Below, piece by piece: positions 34,304-42,117 of a stretch of DNA of 64,000 nucleotides. The notes beneath the pieces are model-generated. The model did not search any database and was not told the DNA's origin. It saw only the letters and a list, made by a program, of their open reading frames with translations. Position numbers and translations under genes: made by a program. This stretch comes from Fodinibacter sp038258215 (GTDB lineage: Bacteria > Actinomycetota > Actinomycetes > Actinomycetales > Dermatophilaceae): positions 1-64,000 of the forward strand of contig JBBSQC010000006.1 in assembly GCA_038258215.1 (NCBI GenBank), written 5' to 3'. The number at the start of each line of letters is the position of its first letter. Positions within the stretch are counted from its first letter, which is position 1.

Positions 34304-34882
34304 TCACTCCGAGAGGCCGCCGACGAGGAGCAGCACGATCGGGGCGACGGTCGTCGCGACGAAGCCAGGGAGGAAGCACAGCCCGAGCGGGAGCACCAGG
34401 AGCACGCCGGACCGCTGGACGGCCTTCTCGACGCGCCGGATCTCTTCCTCCCGCATCCGTCGAGCCGCCTCGGCGAGCAGGCCGGCGGGAGCGGCCCCCG
34501 AACGGTGCGACGCGTGCCACGCGGCCGCCGCTGGAGCCCACCCCGAACCCACCCGCGCCCACGCCTGGTCCGGGTCCTCACCCCACCGATGAGCGGCAGC
34601 GACGATCGCCAGCTCTCGACCCGCGGGGGTGTCGTCGACGCGCGCCACCGCCTCGAGGGATTCCACCGCGCCCGCTCCGCTGCGCAGCGACAGTGCGACG
34701 AGGTGGAGCGCTGCGGCGGCCTGCTCGACGGTGGCCCCGCCGGTTGCCCTCGGCGGCTCACCTCCACCGCCCTCTCTCGCCGGCCAGCGGCTCCGAGCAA
34801 GCGGGGCTCGAGATGGCCAGAGCAGGCACCCGGCAGTCAGCAGCACGAGCATCGCGCCGATGGCCCACCCGCCGTCAGCCAT
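34304..34882 (-). CDS. Tad inner-membrane platform protein TadC-like
   Basis: Type II secretion F-domain protein, 192 residues, one of the paired platform proteins of the Flp pilus machine. It has one N-terminal membrane helix, a cytoplasmic helical F domain (LRSGAGAVESLEAVARV, HRSGAAPAGLLAEAARRMRE) and two C-terminal helices (GVLLVLPLGLCFLPGFVATT and the following segment). It is short compared with TadC of proteobacteria (about 300) but normal for actinobacteria. The ATG at 34882 overlaps the end of tadB by 8 nt. Confidence 0.85.
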   Translation of the reverse strand: MADGGWAIGAMLVLLTAGCLLWPSRAPLARSRWPAREGGGGEPPRATGGATVEQAAAALHLVALSLRSGAGAVESLEAVARVDDTPAGRELAIVAAAHRWGEDPDQAWARVGSGWAPAAAAWHASHRSGAAPAGLLAEAARRMREEEIRRVEKAVQRSGVLLVLPLGLCFLPGFVATTVAPIVLLLVGGLSE

Positions 34883-35729
34883 CGCTGGATCCGCGCCCCG
34901 CCCATCTCTTGGCCGCCCGGCCGCCACCGAACGATCCTCCGCTGGTCAGTGCAGGGCGGGTCGCCCGGGCCAGCAGCCTGCTCGCCCAGCACCAGCCGAG
35001 CAGGGTCAGCACGCCGCCGACGACCACGGCAGCGACCCCGGCCGGACCGGAGTAGAGGCGCGTCGGCCCGATCCCTGCCATCGCGCCGCCGACCGGTCCG
35101 AGCAGCGGCAGGCAGGAGAGCAGCACCATCGACGTGCGCGGTCCAGAGGCCGCGACGTCGAGCCGGTCTCGAGCGGCGCCGCGATCACGCACCTCCCGTG
35201 CCGCGGCCGCCGTCACCGATGCCGTCGCTGTGCCGAGGTGCTCGCTCAGCCGCCACGCGGCGAGCAGGACCAGGAGGTCCTCGTCGTCCTGGCGACTCAT
35301 GTGTCGAGCCGGCCCGCCGGGTGGGTGTGCCGAGGCCGCCAATGCCTCTGCGACCCCCGTGCCGCGGACTCGGGCGCTGGCCAGGCACTCACCCACCCAC
35401 GGTGCCGACCGAGCCACGGAGCCGGTGGAACCCGCCACGTCGCAGGCCCCGTCGAGGGAGAGGCCGGCATCCAGCCCGATGGCCACGACCTCGGCGAAGT
35501 CCGCGACCCAGCCGGTCCGGTAGCCCCTCCCGTGGTGCTCCCGGGCCAGCAGCCATCGCGCGGCGGACGCTCCAGCGAGCCGGCGCACTGCCGGGCGGGA
35601 GAGATGCGCGGTCGTGCCAGCGCGCCGACGCAGCCGTGGTGGGGTCCGGCTTCCGGGCCACAGCACTGGTGGGGTCCGGCTTCCGGGCCACAGCAGCAGC
35701 GCCAGGACCACGAGCAGGAGAGGGGTCAT
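34875..35729 (-). CDS. Tad inner-membrane platform protein TadB-like
   Basis: Second platform protein, 284 residues, with the type II secretion F domain (GLDAGLSLDGACDVAGS, LLVLLAAWRLSEHLGTATA) and C-terminal membrane helices. Near the N-terminus the sequence LWPGSRTPPV-LWPGSRTPPR is an exact 10-residue duplication from a 30-bp tandem repeat at about 35636-35695. This lies between the first membrane helix and the cytoplasmic domain and may be recent. The ATG at 35729 overlaps the tadA stop as ATGA. Confidence 0.85.
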   Translation of the reverse strand: MTPLLLVVLALLLWPGSRTPPVLWPGSRTPPRLRRRAGTTAHLSRPAVRRLAGASAARWLLAREHHGRGYRTGWVADFAEVVAIGLDAGLSLDGACDVAGSTGSVARSAPWVGECLASARVRGTGVAEALAASAHPPGGPARHMSRQDDEDLLVLLAAWRLSEHLGTATASVTAAAAREVRDRGAARDRLDVAASGPRTSMVLLSCLPLLGPVGGAMAGIGPTRLYSGPAGVAAVVVGGVLTLLGWCWASRLLARATRPALTSGGSFGGGRAAKRWAGRGSSDG

Positions 35730-36898
35730 GGGTCGACCCACGTGCAGCGACCCTCCGTCGCGGGGAGGAGGTCCACGAGCAGTCGCCGACCGGGGCCGGC
35801 GACGAGCCCACCGCACCCGGGCCGGGCCGCCGCCACCACCTCGACCTCGCCGCGCGGGCCGGTCCGGACCACGCCGACGCTCTCCACCCGCCTCGATCCG
35901 CCCTGCCTGCTGAGGTGGACGACGACGTGCAACGCGCCACGGAGCTGAGCGTGCACGGCGTCCCTGGCCATCCCGGCGAGGGCACCGAGCGCTTCCAGCC
36001 GGGCCGGGACCTCCTGCGGGCCGTTCGCGTGGAGGGTGCTGGCGCCACCGTCGTGGCCGGTGTTCAAAGCGGTGAGCAGCTCACGCACCTCGGCCCCGCG
36101 CACCTCACCGACCACCAGTCGATCAGGTCTCATCCTCAGGGCCTGTCGCACGAGGTCGACGAGTGTGACGCCGCCGGCACCCTCGACGTTGGCGCTCCTG
36201 CCCTCGAGGCTGACCACGTGGGGGTGTCGGGGCGCGAGCTCGCGGACGTCCTCGACGATGACCAACCGCTCCCGGTGGGAGCACTCGGCCAGCAGAGCGG
36301 CCAGGACCGTCGTCTTGCCGGCCCCGGTGCCACCGGTCACCAGGAAGCTGAGCCGTGCCCTGACCAGCTCGAGGAGCAGGACGGCCAGGTCCGGACCCAT
36401 CACCCCGAGCTCCACCAGCGCGGACACTCCCCCGGCGCGGACCCGCGGGAAGCGGAGGCTGATGCACGGCCCGCCCTGCGCGATCGGTGGGAGCACGGCG
36501 TGGAGTCGCGCGCCACCGGGGAGCACCCCGTCGACCCACGGCTGGGCGTCGTCGAGCCGTCGCCCGGCGAGCCCGGCCAGGCGCACCGCCAGCGGGCGCC
36601 TGGTGGACGCCTCCAGCGTGAGACCGGACTGCCCGAGCACCCCACCGCGCTCGACCCAGATCGAGCCGTCCCCGTTGACGAGGACGTCCGTCACCGCAGG
36701 GTCGGATGCGAGCCCGGAGAGGGGGCCCAGGCCGATGAGGTCCTCGACGAGGCCGACCTCGGCTGCGGCTCGGCCGCCGCTCCCGAGCACCGGCAGGTGG
36801 GCCCCGGCGACTCGCGAGATCGCCGCAGGGCTCGGCGGCTGCCCGGCCCGGATCTCACGCTCGACCTCGGCGGCGAACCGACCCACGGCGGCTCTCAC
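35726..36898 (-). CDS. Tad pilus assembly ATPase TadA/CpaF-like
   Basis: Secretion ATPase that powers Flp pilus assembly, 390 residues. Seen: FRPRVRAGGVSALVELGV-like arginine region, Walker A VTGGTGAGKTTVLAAL, the Asp box VIVEDVRELAPRHPHVV, Walker B RPDRLVVGEVRGAEV and the His box LNTGHDGGASTLHANGP. The GTG at 36898 overlaps the ssd stop as GTGA. The frame is open far upstream, but that part is antisense-like and outside the conserved domain. Confidence 0.93.
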   Translation of the reverse strand: MRAAVGRFAAEVEREIRAGQPPSPAAISRVAGAHLPVLGSGGRAAAEVGLVEDLIGLGPLSGLASDPAVTDVLVNGDGSIWVERGGVLGQSGLTLEASTRRPLAVRLAGLAGRRLDDAQPWVDGVLPGGARLHAVLPPIAQGGPCISLRFPRVRAGGVSALVELGVMGPDLAVLLLELVRARLSFLVTGGTGAGKTTVLAALLAECSHRERLVIVEDVRELAPRHPHVVSLEGRSANVEGAGGVTLVDLVRQALRMRPDRLVVGEVRGAEVRELLTALNTGHDGGASTLHANGPQEVPARLEALGALAGMARDAVHAQLRGALHVVVHLSRQGGSRRVESVGVVRTGPRGEVEVVAAARPGCGGLVAGPGRRLLVDLLPATEGRCTWVDP

Positions 36899-37644
36899 GA
36901 GGCCGCCCGCCGGGCAGTGGACCCCGCGGCGACGACATCGGCACAGACCCGGATGGCGTCCCGGCCGTCGCCGGGCCACAGACCTCGCTCGGCAGCCCGT
37001 GGCACGCGGGGGTCGTCGGGGAGGTGGTGGAGGTGAGCTGCCCCGAGGTGGTGGACGAGGTCCTCGACCACCTCGGGGACCACCCGCCCACCCCGGGTCA
37101 CCAGGGTCAGATCCGGCCCCGGGTCGTGACCGTCGGCCCCGTCGAGGAGCCGCTCGACCGCGGCATCCGCATCCGCCAGGCCTCGCGTGTGCAGCGCGAC
37201 GAGGAGGACGACCCTGACTCCGCCGGCCACGATCGCGGGCACGAGGCTGCTCGTGGCAGGGAGGTCGAGTACGACCGGCGTGCGCGAGCAGCGCAGCGAC
37301 TCGACGACGTCCATCACGGCCACCTCGGGCACACCACCGGGATGCCGGGGCCCACTTCCCCCTGCCGACAGGACGTGGCAGCCCCCCTCCGCGGGGAGCC
37401 CGGCAAGGAGCTCCGCGGCCGGTGCTCGGCCACGGACGGTGCGGAGGCCCTCCCACCGGTGTCCGGGGAGGTGCTCGATGCCGGCGGTGACCTCGAGCCC
37501 ACCCCGGGCGGGGTCGAGGTCCACCACGACACTCGTGCCGTGGTGGACCGCCACGCGACGCCCGACGGCCAGGGCCAGGGTGCTGGCGCCCAACCCACCC
37601 GAAGCACCCACGACGGCCACTGGGGGCGGTCCGATGGTGTCCAT
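36895..37644 (-). CDS. ssd: Septum-site-determining-like / CpaE-like ATPase
   Basis: MinD/ParA-like protein of 249 residues that begins the Tad operon. It has a deviant P-loop VVGASGGLGASTLALAVG and strands VVVDLDPARGGLEVTAG and VVLDLPATS. In mycobacteria the equivalent Rv3660c (Ssd) affects septum formation, and CpaE proteins place Tad pili. The ATG at 37644 gives MDTIGPPPVAVVGAS. A longer form is possible because the frame stays open upstream, but that part would include the 6C RNA hairpins and has a weaker codon pattern, so the shorter form is preferred. It is coupled to tadA by a GTGA overlap. Confidence 0.85.
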   Translation of the reverse strand: MDTIGPPPVAVVGASGGLGASTLALAVGRRVAVHHGTSVVVDLDPARGGLEVTAGIEHLPGHRWEGLRTVRGRAPAAELLAGLPAEGGCHVLSAGGSGPRHPGGVPEVAVMDVVESLRCSRTPVVLDLPATSSLVPAIVAGGVRVVLLVALHTRGLADADAAVERLLDGADGHDPGPDLTLVTRGGRVVPEVVEDLVHHLGAAHLHHLPDDPRVPRAAERGLWPGDGRDAIRVCADVVAAGSTARRAAS

Positions 37645-37834
37645 GGCCCCAGCGAACACCGGCCGACGCGTCGCAACCAGCCCGGCCTCGGGCCTGTGGA
37701 CAGGGGCTGCGTCAGGATCGTCCTGTGGACGACGCCCGGTACGCCCGGACGGACGGCCGGGCAGGGCACGTCCCGGAGGACCGACCGCGAGGACCGGCAG
37801 GACCGACCGCACCGGGACACCTGTTTCCGGGTAT

Positions 37835-37976
37835 GAGACGGCCCCGGTCGGGGGGACAACCGGGGCCGTCGGCGTGCCGGTCTCCGGGGGGGAGGAGCCG
37901 GTCCGCCGTTCGCTCAACCCCGAAGGGGAGCGAGTAGTGCCATCGTGCTCCATCTGAGGCTCCCCGCGCAAGCCTC
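37835..37976 (-). ncRNA. 6C small RNA (B11/ncRv13660c homologue)
   Basis: Two stem-loops whose loops hold runs of at least six cytosines define the 6C RNA family. On the minus strand, the first has stem arms at 37894-37902 and 37876-37885 with the loop TCCCCCCC (37893-37886). The second has a perfect 12-bp stem, GACGGCCCCGGT/ACCGGGGCCGTC, with the loop TGTCCCCCCG (37858-37849). Upstream lie a stem with a UUCG-like turn (37910-37933) and GAGGCT/AGCCTC (37956-37976). The mycobacterial 6C RNA B11 lies beside Rv3660c, the ssd gene, and this copy lies just upstream of ssd, so sequence and synteny agree. The 5' end is uncertain; an AT-rich region at 37981-38065 should hold the promoter. Confidence 0.8.
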
Positions 37977-37980
37977 TCGA

Positions 37981-38065
37981 ACGACCTGACGAAATCATCA
38001 TCAGAAAGCACTCAGGTGCACTGATTCCGTAGGGAACGCGGATAAAATTGAACCTTCTATGATCT
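37981..38065 (-). promoter_or_regulatory. AT-rich region, likely 6C RNA promoter
   Basis: This is the most AT-rich stretch of the neighbourhood (for example GATAAAATTGAACC at 38041-38054). Several -10-like hexamers occur on both strands, including TATGAT at 38058 on the plus strand, and I cannot choose among them. Confidence 0.4.
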
Positions 38066-38093
38066 TCGTCCCAGGCCTCATCCGACGCGACGG

Positions 38094-38339
38094 CGCCTCC
38101 GCCCGATGATCGGGCGGAGGCGTCGTCCCGCCGCAGGCCTCCTGGGCGACCAGGCGTGCTCCATGCCGTCGTCGCTATGGGTCCAGCCCATCACGATCGG
38201 TCCATCAGTGGACTGCCCGCGCGTGGGTACCCGTTCGTCCTGCGGTTGTTGCTGGTCAGCCCTCGCGGGCTGACCACCCCTTGTTGTACTCCCCTCGTCG
38301 CGCACCTCGCAAGGGTGCACCGGCGCGTCGTGCGACGAG
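38094..38339. other. Hairpin-rich intergenic region
   Basis: No convincing gene is present. Stems: 38094-38107/38109-38122 (14 bp, almost no loop), 38141-38145/38150-38154 (GCGA loop), 38177-38181/38187-38191, 38200-38204/38209-38213, 38254-38262/38267-38275 (9 bp), and 38294-38301/38332-38339 enclosing 38302-38306/38314-38318. It lies between the Fic-like gene and the 6C RNA. It could be a structured RNA, a set of terminators, or a small minus-strand reading frame (80 codons from 38320) of low quality. Confidence 0.6.
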
Positions 38340-38344
38340 CGGTG

Positions 38345-39193
38345 TCAGCTCAGCCGACCGGCCAGCACGGCATCCGCGACCTTCGCACCTTCACCCGCCG
38401 CCGATCGAACCGCGTTGCAGCAGTGCGTGATCCACAGCCCGACACCCTGCACATCACCCCGGCCGTACGCCGTGAGGGCCCCCAGGTAGGCGGCGCCCCC
38501 CTCGCTGCCGTGGCCGGCCTCGGTCACGGCCACGCCGGTCGGGTCCAGCCCGGCCGCCTGAACCAGGGCGCGGTCCAACGCCCTCGCGACGACCGCGTTG
38601 CCCCGCACGAAGGGACGCACGGTGGCGAGCTCCGCATGGACGACGGCCGCCGCCACGACGACCGGGAGCCGCGGAGTGGCCAGGAGCACCTCGACCACCG
38701 CCCTGAGGCGCGCCGGGACCTCCTCCGCGCGGGGGGCGGTTCCGAGGTCGGCGAGCTCGCGCGAGTCCTCTCCCGCCCGCCGGGGCCGACCCAGCGCGTC
38801 CGCGTCGACGAGCCCGTGGGCGGCGGCCGTGTGCAGACGGGCGAGGGCCTGCAGCGGGGCACCCAGGATGTGGCCCCGAACCCGCTCGCTCTCCGCGGTG
38901 GCCGCCACCACACCGCGCATCGTCACCTCGACCGGGTCCGGGCGGGTCGACCAGGCCGACGCCCCGCGCATGAGGTCCCGCACGACGTCGACCGGCAGCG
39001 CCGCACCCTCCAGCTCACCGCTGGCCACGGCGCCCCTGACCCGGGACTCCGCGGCCGCCTCTGGGATCCGTCGTCGCAGCGCCGGGTGCCAGCGCAACGA
39101 CGTGCACGCAGAGCGCGCCGCCTCGACCTGCTCCGGCACACCGGGGAGCTCGGCGAGCCGGGAGACGGCGTCGACGGCGGGGCTCGAGGTCAC
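38345..39193 (-). CDS. Fic-domain protein with degenerate catalytic motif
   Basis: Fic-fold protein of 282 residues. Active Fic enzymes AMPylate targets using HxFx(D/E)GNxxR. Here the region reads ATVRPFVRGNAVVAR: the catalytic His is Arg, and Arg stands before the GN in place of Asp/Glu. An inhibitory-helix motif SGELEG near residue 60 matches (S/T)xxxE(G/N). So the fold and regulatory helix seem kept while chemistry is probably lost or changed. The GTG at 39193 is 7 nt after TAGGGT, indicating leaderless translation. Fic-like proteins next to ssd are seen in other actinobacteria, often labelled oxidoreductase; the role is unknown. Confidence 0.8.
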   Translation of the reverse strand: MTSSPAVDAVSRLAELPGVPEQVEAARSACTSLRWHPALRRRIPEAAAESRVRGAVASGELEGAALPVDVVRDLMRGASAWSTRPDPVEVTMRGVVAATAESERVRGHILGAPLQALARLHTAAAHGLVDADALGRPRRAGEDSRELADLGTAPRAEEVPARLRAVVEVLLATPRLPVVVAAAVVHAELATVRPFVRGNAVVARALDRALVQAAGLDPTGVAVTEAGHGSEGGAAYLGALTAYGRGDVQGVGLWITHCCNAVRSAAGEGAKVADAVLAGRLS

Positions 39194-39200
39194 GCGCAGA

Positions 39201-39206
39201 ACCCTA
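39201..39206 (-). promoter_or_regulatory. -10 box of the Fic-like gene, overlapping a stop codon
   Basis: TAGGGT is followed by TCTGCGC (7 nt) and the GTG at 39193. Its first three bases are the TAG stop codon of the upstream thioesterase gene. Confidence 0.65.
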
Positions 39207-40055
39207 GTTGGCGGGCATCCGCACACCGGCGAGCTGGCGGGACCGCGCGACGAGACGCCCGGTGGAGTCCCAGACCGAGGCGTCCTCCACGTAGAACCCG
39301 CCCACGACGGTGTCCGTCGTGAGCTCCGCCCGCAGCCATCCCGGGGCGGGCCGGCCCAGGACCTGGCCGGTGAGCTCGAGGGTCGGGGCCCAGCCCGCCA
39401 CCCCGAGGTCGAAGGAGACCGGCATCAGGGCGTCGACCGCGAGCGGCAGCATCGTGACGTCGGGGTCGCGGCCGTCCGCCATCCGCAGCCACGCCCTGAT
39501 CGCCCCCCTGCGCGTCGGTCGGCCGACGGCGAACCCGGCCGTCGTCGGGTCGATGCGCACGTCCAACCGGTCCAGGAGGGCGATCACGCCGGCCTCTGGC
39601 GACGCGCCGCGAGTCGCCGCCACGCAGTCCTGTGGATCGGGCAGGGTCACCGGCTCCGGGGCCCGGTGGACCGGGTCGAGGCGCGCGGCGACGTCACCGA
39701 GGGTCGCGGTCATCCGGACCCGCTCCACCCGCTCGTCGTCGACCCGCTGGAGGAGCCGGACCTGGCCGGTGGACACCGACCTCCCGCGCCGCAGGACCTC
39801 CACCTCGACCTCCACCGTCCCGGGCTGGGCGGCAGTGAGGAAGAAGGCGCTCCAGGTGAGCACCTCCGCGTGCCCGGACTCCCCGAACACGTGCGACAGG
39901 GCACGGGCGCCGAGCGCCATGAGGACCCCGCCGTTCAGCGCGTTCCCGATGGCCCATCCCCCATTCACCTCGGCACGGCCGCTCCGGCCCGGCGCCCCGC
40001 CGCTCCCGGTCTCGTCGGCCCACCGGACCTCCAGCACGTCATCGAGCTCTGCCAC
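39204..40055 (-). CDS. Acyl-CoA thioesterase family protein (double hotdog)
   Basis: Thioesterase-superfamily protein of 283 residues with two hotdog halves, as in TesB-like enzymes. The N-terminal half has NGGWAIGNALNGGVLMALGA, the helix that wraps the hotdog sheet, then SAFFLTAAQPGTVEVEVEVL. The C-terminal half contains AIRAWLRMADGRDPD and ELTTDTVVGGFYVEDASVWD followed by a typical ARSRQLAGVR ending. It probably hydrolyses acyl-CoA esters; chain length is unknown. The GTG at 40055 has GAGGAAGG about ten bases upstream. It is separated from the Fic-like start by 10 nt. Confidence 0.85.
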   Translation of the reverse strand: MAELDDVLEVRWADETGSGGAPGRSGRAEVNGGWAIGNALNGGVLMALGARALSHVFGESGHAEVLTWSAFFLTAAQPGTVEVEVEVLRRGRSVSTGQVRLLQRVDDERVERVRMTATLGDVAARLDPVHRAPEPVTLPDPQDCVAATRGASPEAGVIALLDRLDVRIDPTTAGFAVGRPTRRGAIRAWLRMADGRDPDVTMLPLAVDALMPVSFDLGVAGWAPTLELTGQVLGRPAPGWLRAELTTDTVVGGFYVEDASVWDSTGRLVARSRQLAGVRMPAN

Positions 40056-40101
40056 AGCACACGCCCTTCCTCGACCTCGTCACGCCACCCATGGACGAGC
40101 C

Positions 40102-40107
40102 TAGGGT
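40102..40107 (+). promoter_or_regulatory. -10 box for leaderless LytS-type kinase mRNA
   Basis: TAGGGT is followed by GACCCCC (7 nt) and the ATG at 40115. Confidence 0.65.
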
Positions 40108-40114
40108 GACCCCC

Positions 40115-41311
40115 ATGACGAGCAGCATCCACTGGCCCACGGCGGTCCTCGTCGCGGGCACCGTGCTTCTCGTGTGGCTGGGGGTGTCGCTGCTGCGCAG
40201 GAGCCGCCGTCGGGGGTTCCTCTCAGAGGTGGACCGCGCCACCTACGCGACGCTGCACACCGCGTCGCTCGCCTCCCAGCACCTCGGCAACGGGCTCACA
40301 CCGGATGCCGCGGAGCGCGCCGGTCGGCACCTGCTCACCATCCTCGGTGCCCACGCCGTCTCCATCGCCGACCCCGGCGGGGTGCTGTCCTGGTCGGGCG
40401 TGGGCGATCACCATCGCGCGGAGGCGGTCGACATCGGCGCGCGGACACGCTCGACCGGCCGGACCGTCGTCCAGGGCAGGGGTGCACTGGGCTGCGCGGA
40501 CCCCGACTGCCCCATCCGTAGCGCGGTCACGGCACCTCTCGTCATGGACGAGCTCGTGGTCGGCACGCTCACCGCATACACGGAGAACCCCTCCCCCGGG
40601 CTGGCCCGCGCGACGGAGGAGGTCGCCACGTGGGTGTCCAGCCAGCTCGCCCTCGCCGAGCTGGCCCGCACCCGGAGCCGGGTCATGGAAGCCGAGCTGC
40701 GGGCCCTGCGCGCCCAGATCAGCCCCCACTTCATCTACAACAGCCTCGCGGCGATCGCCTCCTTCGTGCGGACCGACCCGGACCGTGCCCGTGAGCTGCT
40801 CATCGACTTCGCCGACTTCACGCGGTACTCGCTGCGCACCGGTGGGGCCTTCACGACCCTCGCCGAGGAGCTGCGCAACGTCGAGCGCTACCTCGTGCTC
40901 GAACAGGCCCGGTTCGGGGACCGGCTCCAGATCTCGCTGCTCATCGCGCCGGAGGTCCTGCCGGTCACCGTGCCCTACCTGGCGGTCCAGCCGCTCGTCG
41001 AGAATGCCGTGCGCCACGGGCTGGCGGGCAAGGAGGGCGTCGGGCACGTGACGATCACCGCCACCGACCGAGGGACCGAGGCCGAGATCGGCATCGAGGA
41101 CGACGGGGTCGGCGCCGACCCGAGCACCGTCCGACAGATCCTCGACGGTGCACACCCGAGCGAGTCGATGGGGCTCGGAAACGTCGACGCCCGGCTCCGC
41201 CAGGTCTATGGAGACGACTTCGGACTGGTCGTCGAGACGGCCCCGGGTGCCGGGACCAAGGTGACCTTCCGGGTGCCGAAGTTTGCGCCCGGGATCCACA
41301 CGGGGTCCTAG
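40115..41311 (+). CDS. LytS-type sensor histidine kinase
   Basis: Sensor kinase of 398 residues. One N-terminal helix (TAVLVAGTVLLVWLGVSLL) anchors it, a GAF-like domain follows (about residues 60-190, with two Cys in GCADPDCPIRS), and then the His_kinase domain with the phospho-His in LRAQISPHFIYNSLAAIAS. HATPase motifs are QPLVENAVRHGL and MGLGNVDARL. The ATG at 40115 lies 7 nt after TAGGGT. It precedes a LytTR regulator, a DUF485 protein and an acetate-type symporter, so it probably senses a carboxylate or a linked signal and controls that transporter. The cysteine pair could be redox- or metal-responsive. Confidence 0.92.
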   Translation: MTSSIHWPTAVLVAGTVLLVWLGVSLLRRSRRRGFLSEVDRATYATLHTASLASQHLGNGLTPDAAERAGRHLLTILGAHAVSIADPGGVLSWSGVGDHHRAEAVDIGARTRSTGRTVVQGRGALGCADPDCPIRSAVTAPLVMDELVVGTLTAYTENPSPGLARATEEVATWVSSQLALAELARTRSRVMEAELRALRAQISPHFIYNSLAAIASFVRTDPDRARELLIDFADFTRYSLRTGGAFTTLAEELRNVERYLVLEQARFGDRLQISLLIAPEVLPVTVPYLAVQPLVENAVRHGLAGKEGVGHVTITATDRGTEAEIGIEDDGVGADPSTVRQILDGAHPSESMGLGNVDARLRQVYGDDFGLVVETAPGAGTKVTFRVPKFAPGIHTGS

Positions 41312-41321
41312 CCGGCGGCCG

Positions 41322-41327
41322 TAGGCT
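41322..41327 (+). promoter_or_regulatory. -10 box for leaderless LytTR regulator mRNA
   Basis: TAGGCT is followed by CCCTCCC (7 nt) and the ATG at 41335. The regulator may thus be expressed separately from the kinase. Confidence 0.55.
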
Positions 41328-41334
41328 CCCTCCC

Positions 41335-42114
41335 ATGTCCACCACCGCCGTCGGACTCACCGCCCTCGTCGTCGACGACGAGCTGCCCGCGCTGTCCGAC
41401 CTCGGCTACCTGCTGGGTCGTGACGACCGGGTGTCGGAGGTCATCAGCGCGTCGAGTGGCACCGAGGCGCTCCAGGTGCTCGACGGGCGCGACGTGGACG
41501 TCGTCTTCAGTGACATCTCCATGCCGGGCCTGGACGGGATGGCCCTGGCCCGGGTGATCTCCCGGTTCGCCGTCAAGCCGCAGATCGTCTTCGTCACCGC
41601 CCACGAGGAGCACGCCGTCGATGCGTTCGCGCTCGATGTCACCGACTACGTCATGAAGCCGGTGCGGGCCGAGCGGCTCGCGGAGGCCGTCCGGCGCGTC
41701 GTGGTGGCCCAGTCCGATAGGCCTGTCCCCGAGGAGCCGGACGAGGACACCGCTGCCCCCGAGGACGAGACGATCCCCGTCGAGCTCGGCGGCGTCACCA
41801 GGTTCATCACCCGCAGCCAGGTCCGCTACGCGCAGGCCCACGGCGACTACGCACGCCTGCACACGCCCCGTGGGTCCCACCTGATCCGGGTCCCTCTAAG
41901 CGTGCTCGAGGAGCGCTGGAGGAGTGCGGGTTTCGTGCGGATCCACCGCAGCACCCTCGTCGCCCTGCCGCACGTCAGCGAGGTCCACATGGACCAGGGT
42001 CACTGTTCCGTGCTCGTCGGCGAGGTCGAGCTCCCGGTGAGCCGTCGGCACACCAAGGAGCTGCGCGACACGCTCCTGCGACGGCCCATCGGCGACCGAA
42101 GCCCGGGGGCGTAG
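41335..42114 (+). CDS. LytTR-family response regulator
   Basis: Response regulator of 259 residues. The receiver has TALVVDDELPAL, the phosphorylated Asp in VVFSDISMPGLDG, and the Lys in YVMKPVRAER. A Glu/Pro-rich linker leads to a LytTR DNA-binding domain with VRYAQAHGDYARLHTPRG and FVRIHRSTLVALPHV. LytTR proteins bind direct repeats rather than palindromes. It starts 23 nt after the kinase gene and is followed 3 nt later by the DUF485 gene, so it very probably regulates the transporter module it belongs to. Confidence 0.93.
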   Translation: MSTTAVGLTALVVDDELPALSDLGYLLGRDDRVSEVISASSGTEALQVLDGRDVDVVFSDISMPGLDGMALARVISRFAVKPQIVFVTAHEEHAVDAFALDVTDYVMKPVRAERLAEAVRRVVVAQSDRPVPEEPDEDTAAPEDETIPVELGGVTRFITRSQVRYAQAHGDYARLHTPRGSHLIRVPLSVLEERWRSAGFVRIHRSTLVALPHVSEVHMDQGHCSVLVGEVELPVSRRHTKELRDTLLRRPIGDRSPGA

Positions 42115-42117
42115 ACA

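Noticed and set aside
37645..38001. Long N-terminal extension of the ssd protein
   Set aside because: It would run through the 6C RNA stems and has a poorer third-position GC pattern than the core gene.
38078..38320. 80-residue minus-strand gene
   Set aside because: Its C-terminal Arg-rich tail is a translation of the 14-bp hairpin, it has no ribosome site and no recognisable domain; left as an unresolved possibility in the hairpin-rich region.
38345..39193. Fic/Doc toxin-antitoxin module
   Set aside because: The catalytic motif is lost, no small antitoxin gene is adjacent, and the gene sits in a conserved housekeeping neighbourhood.
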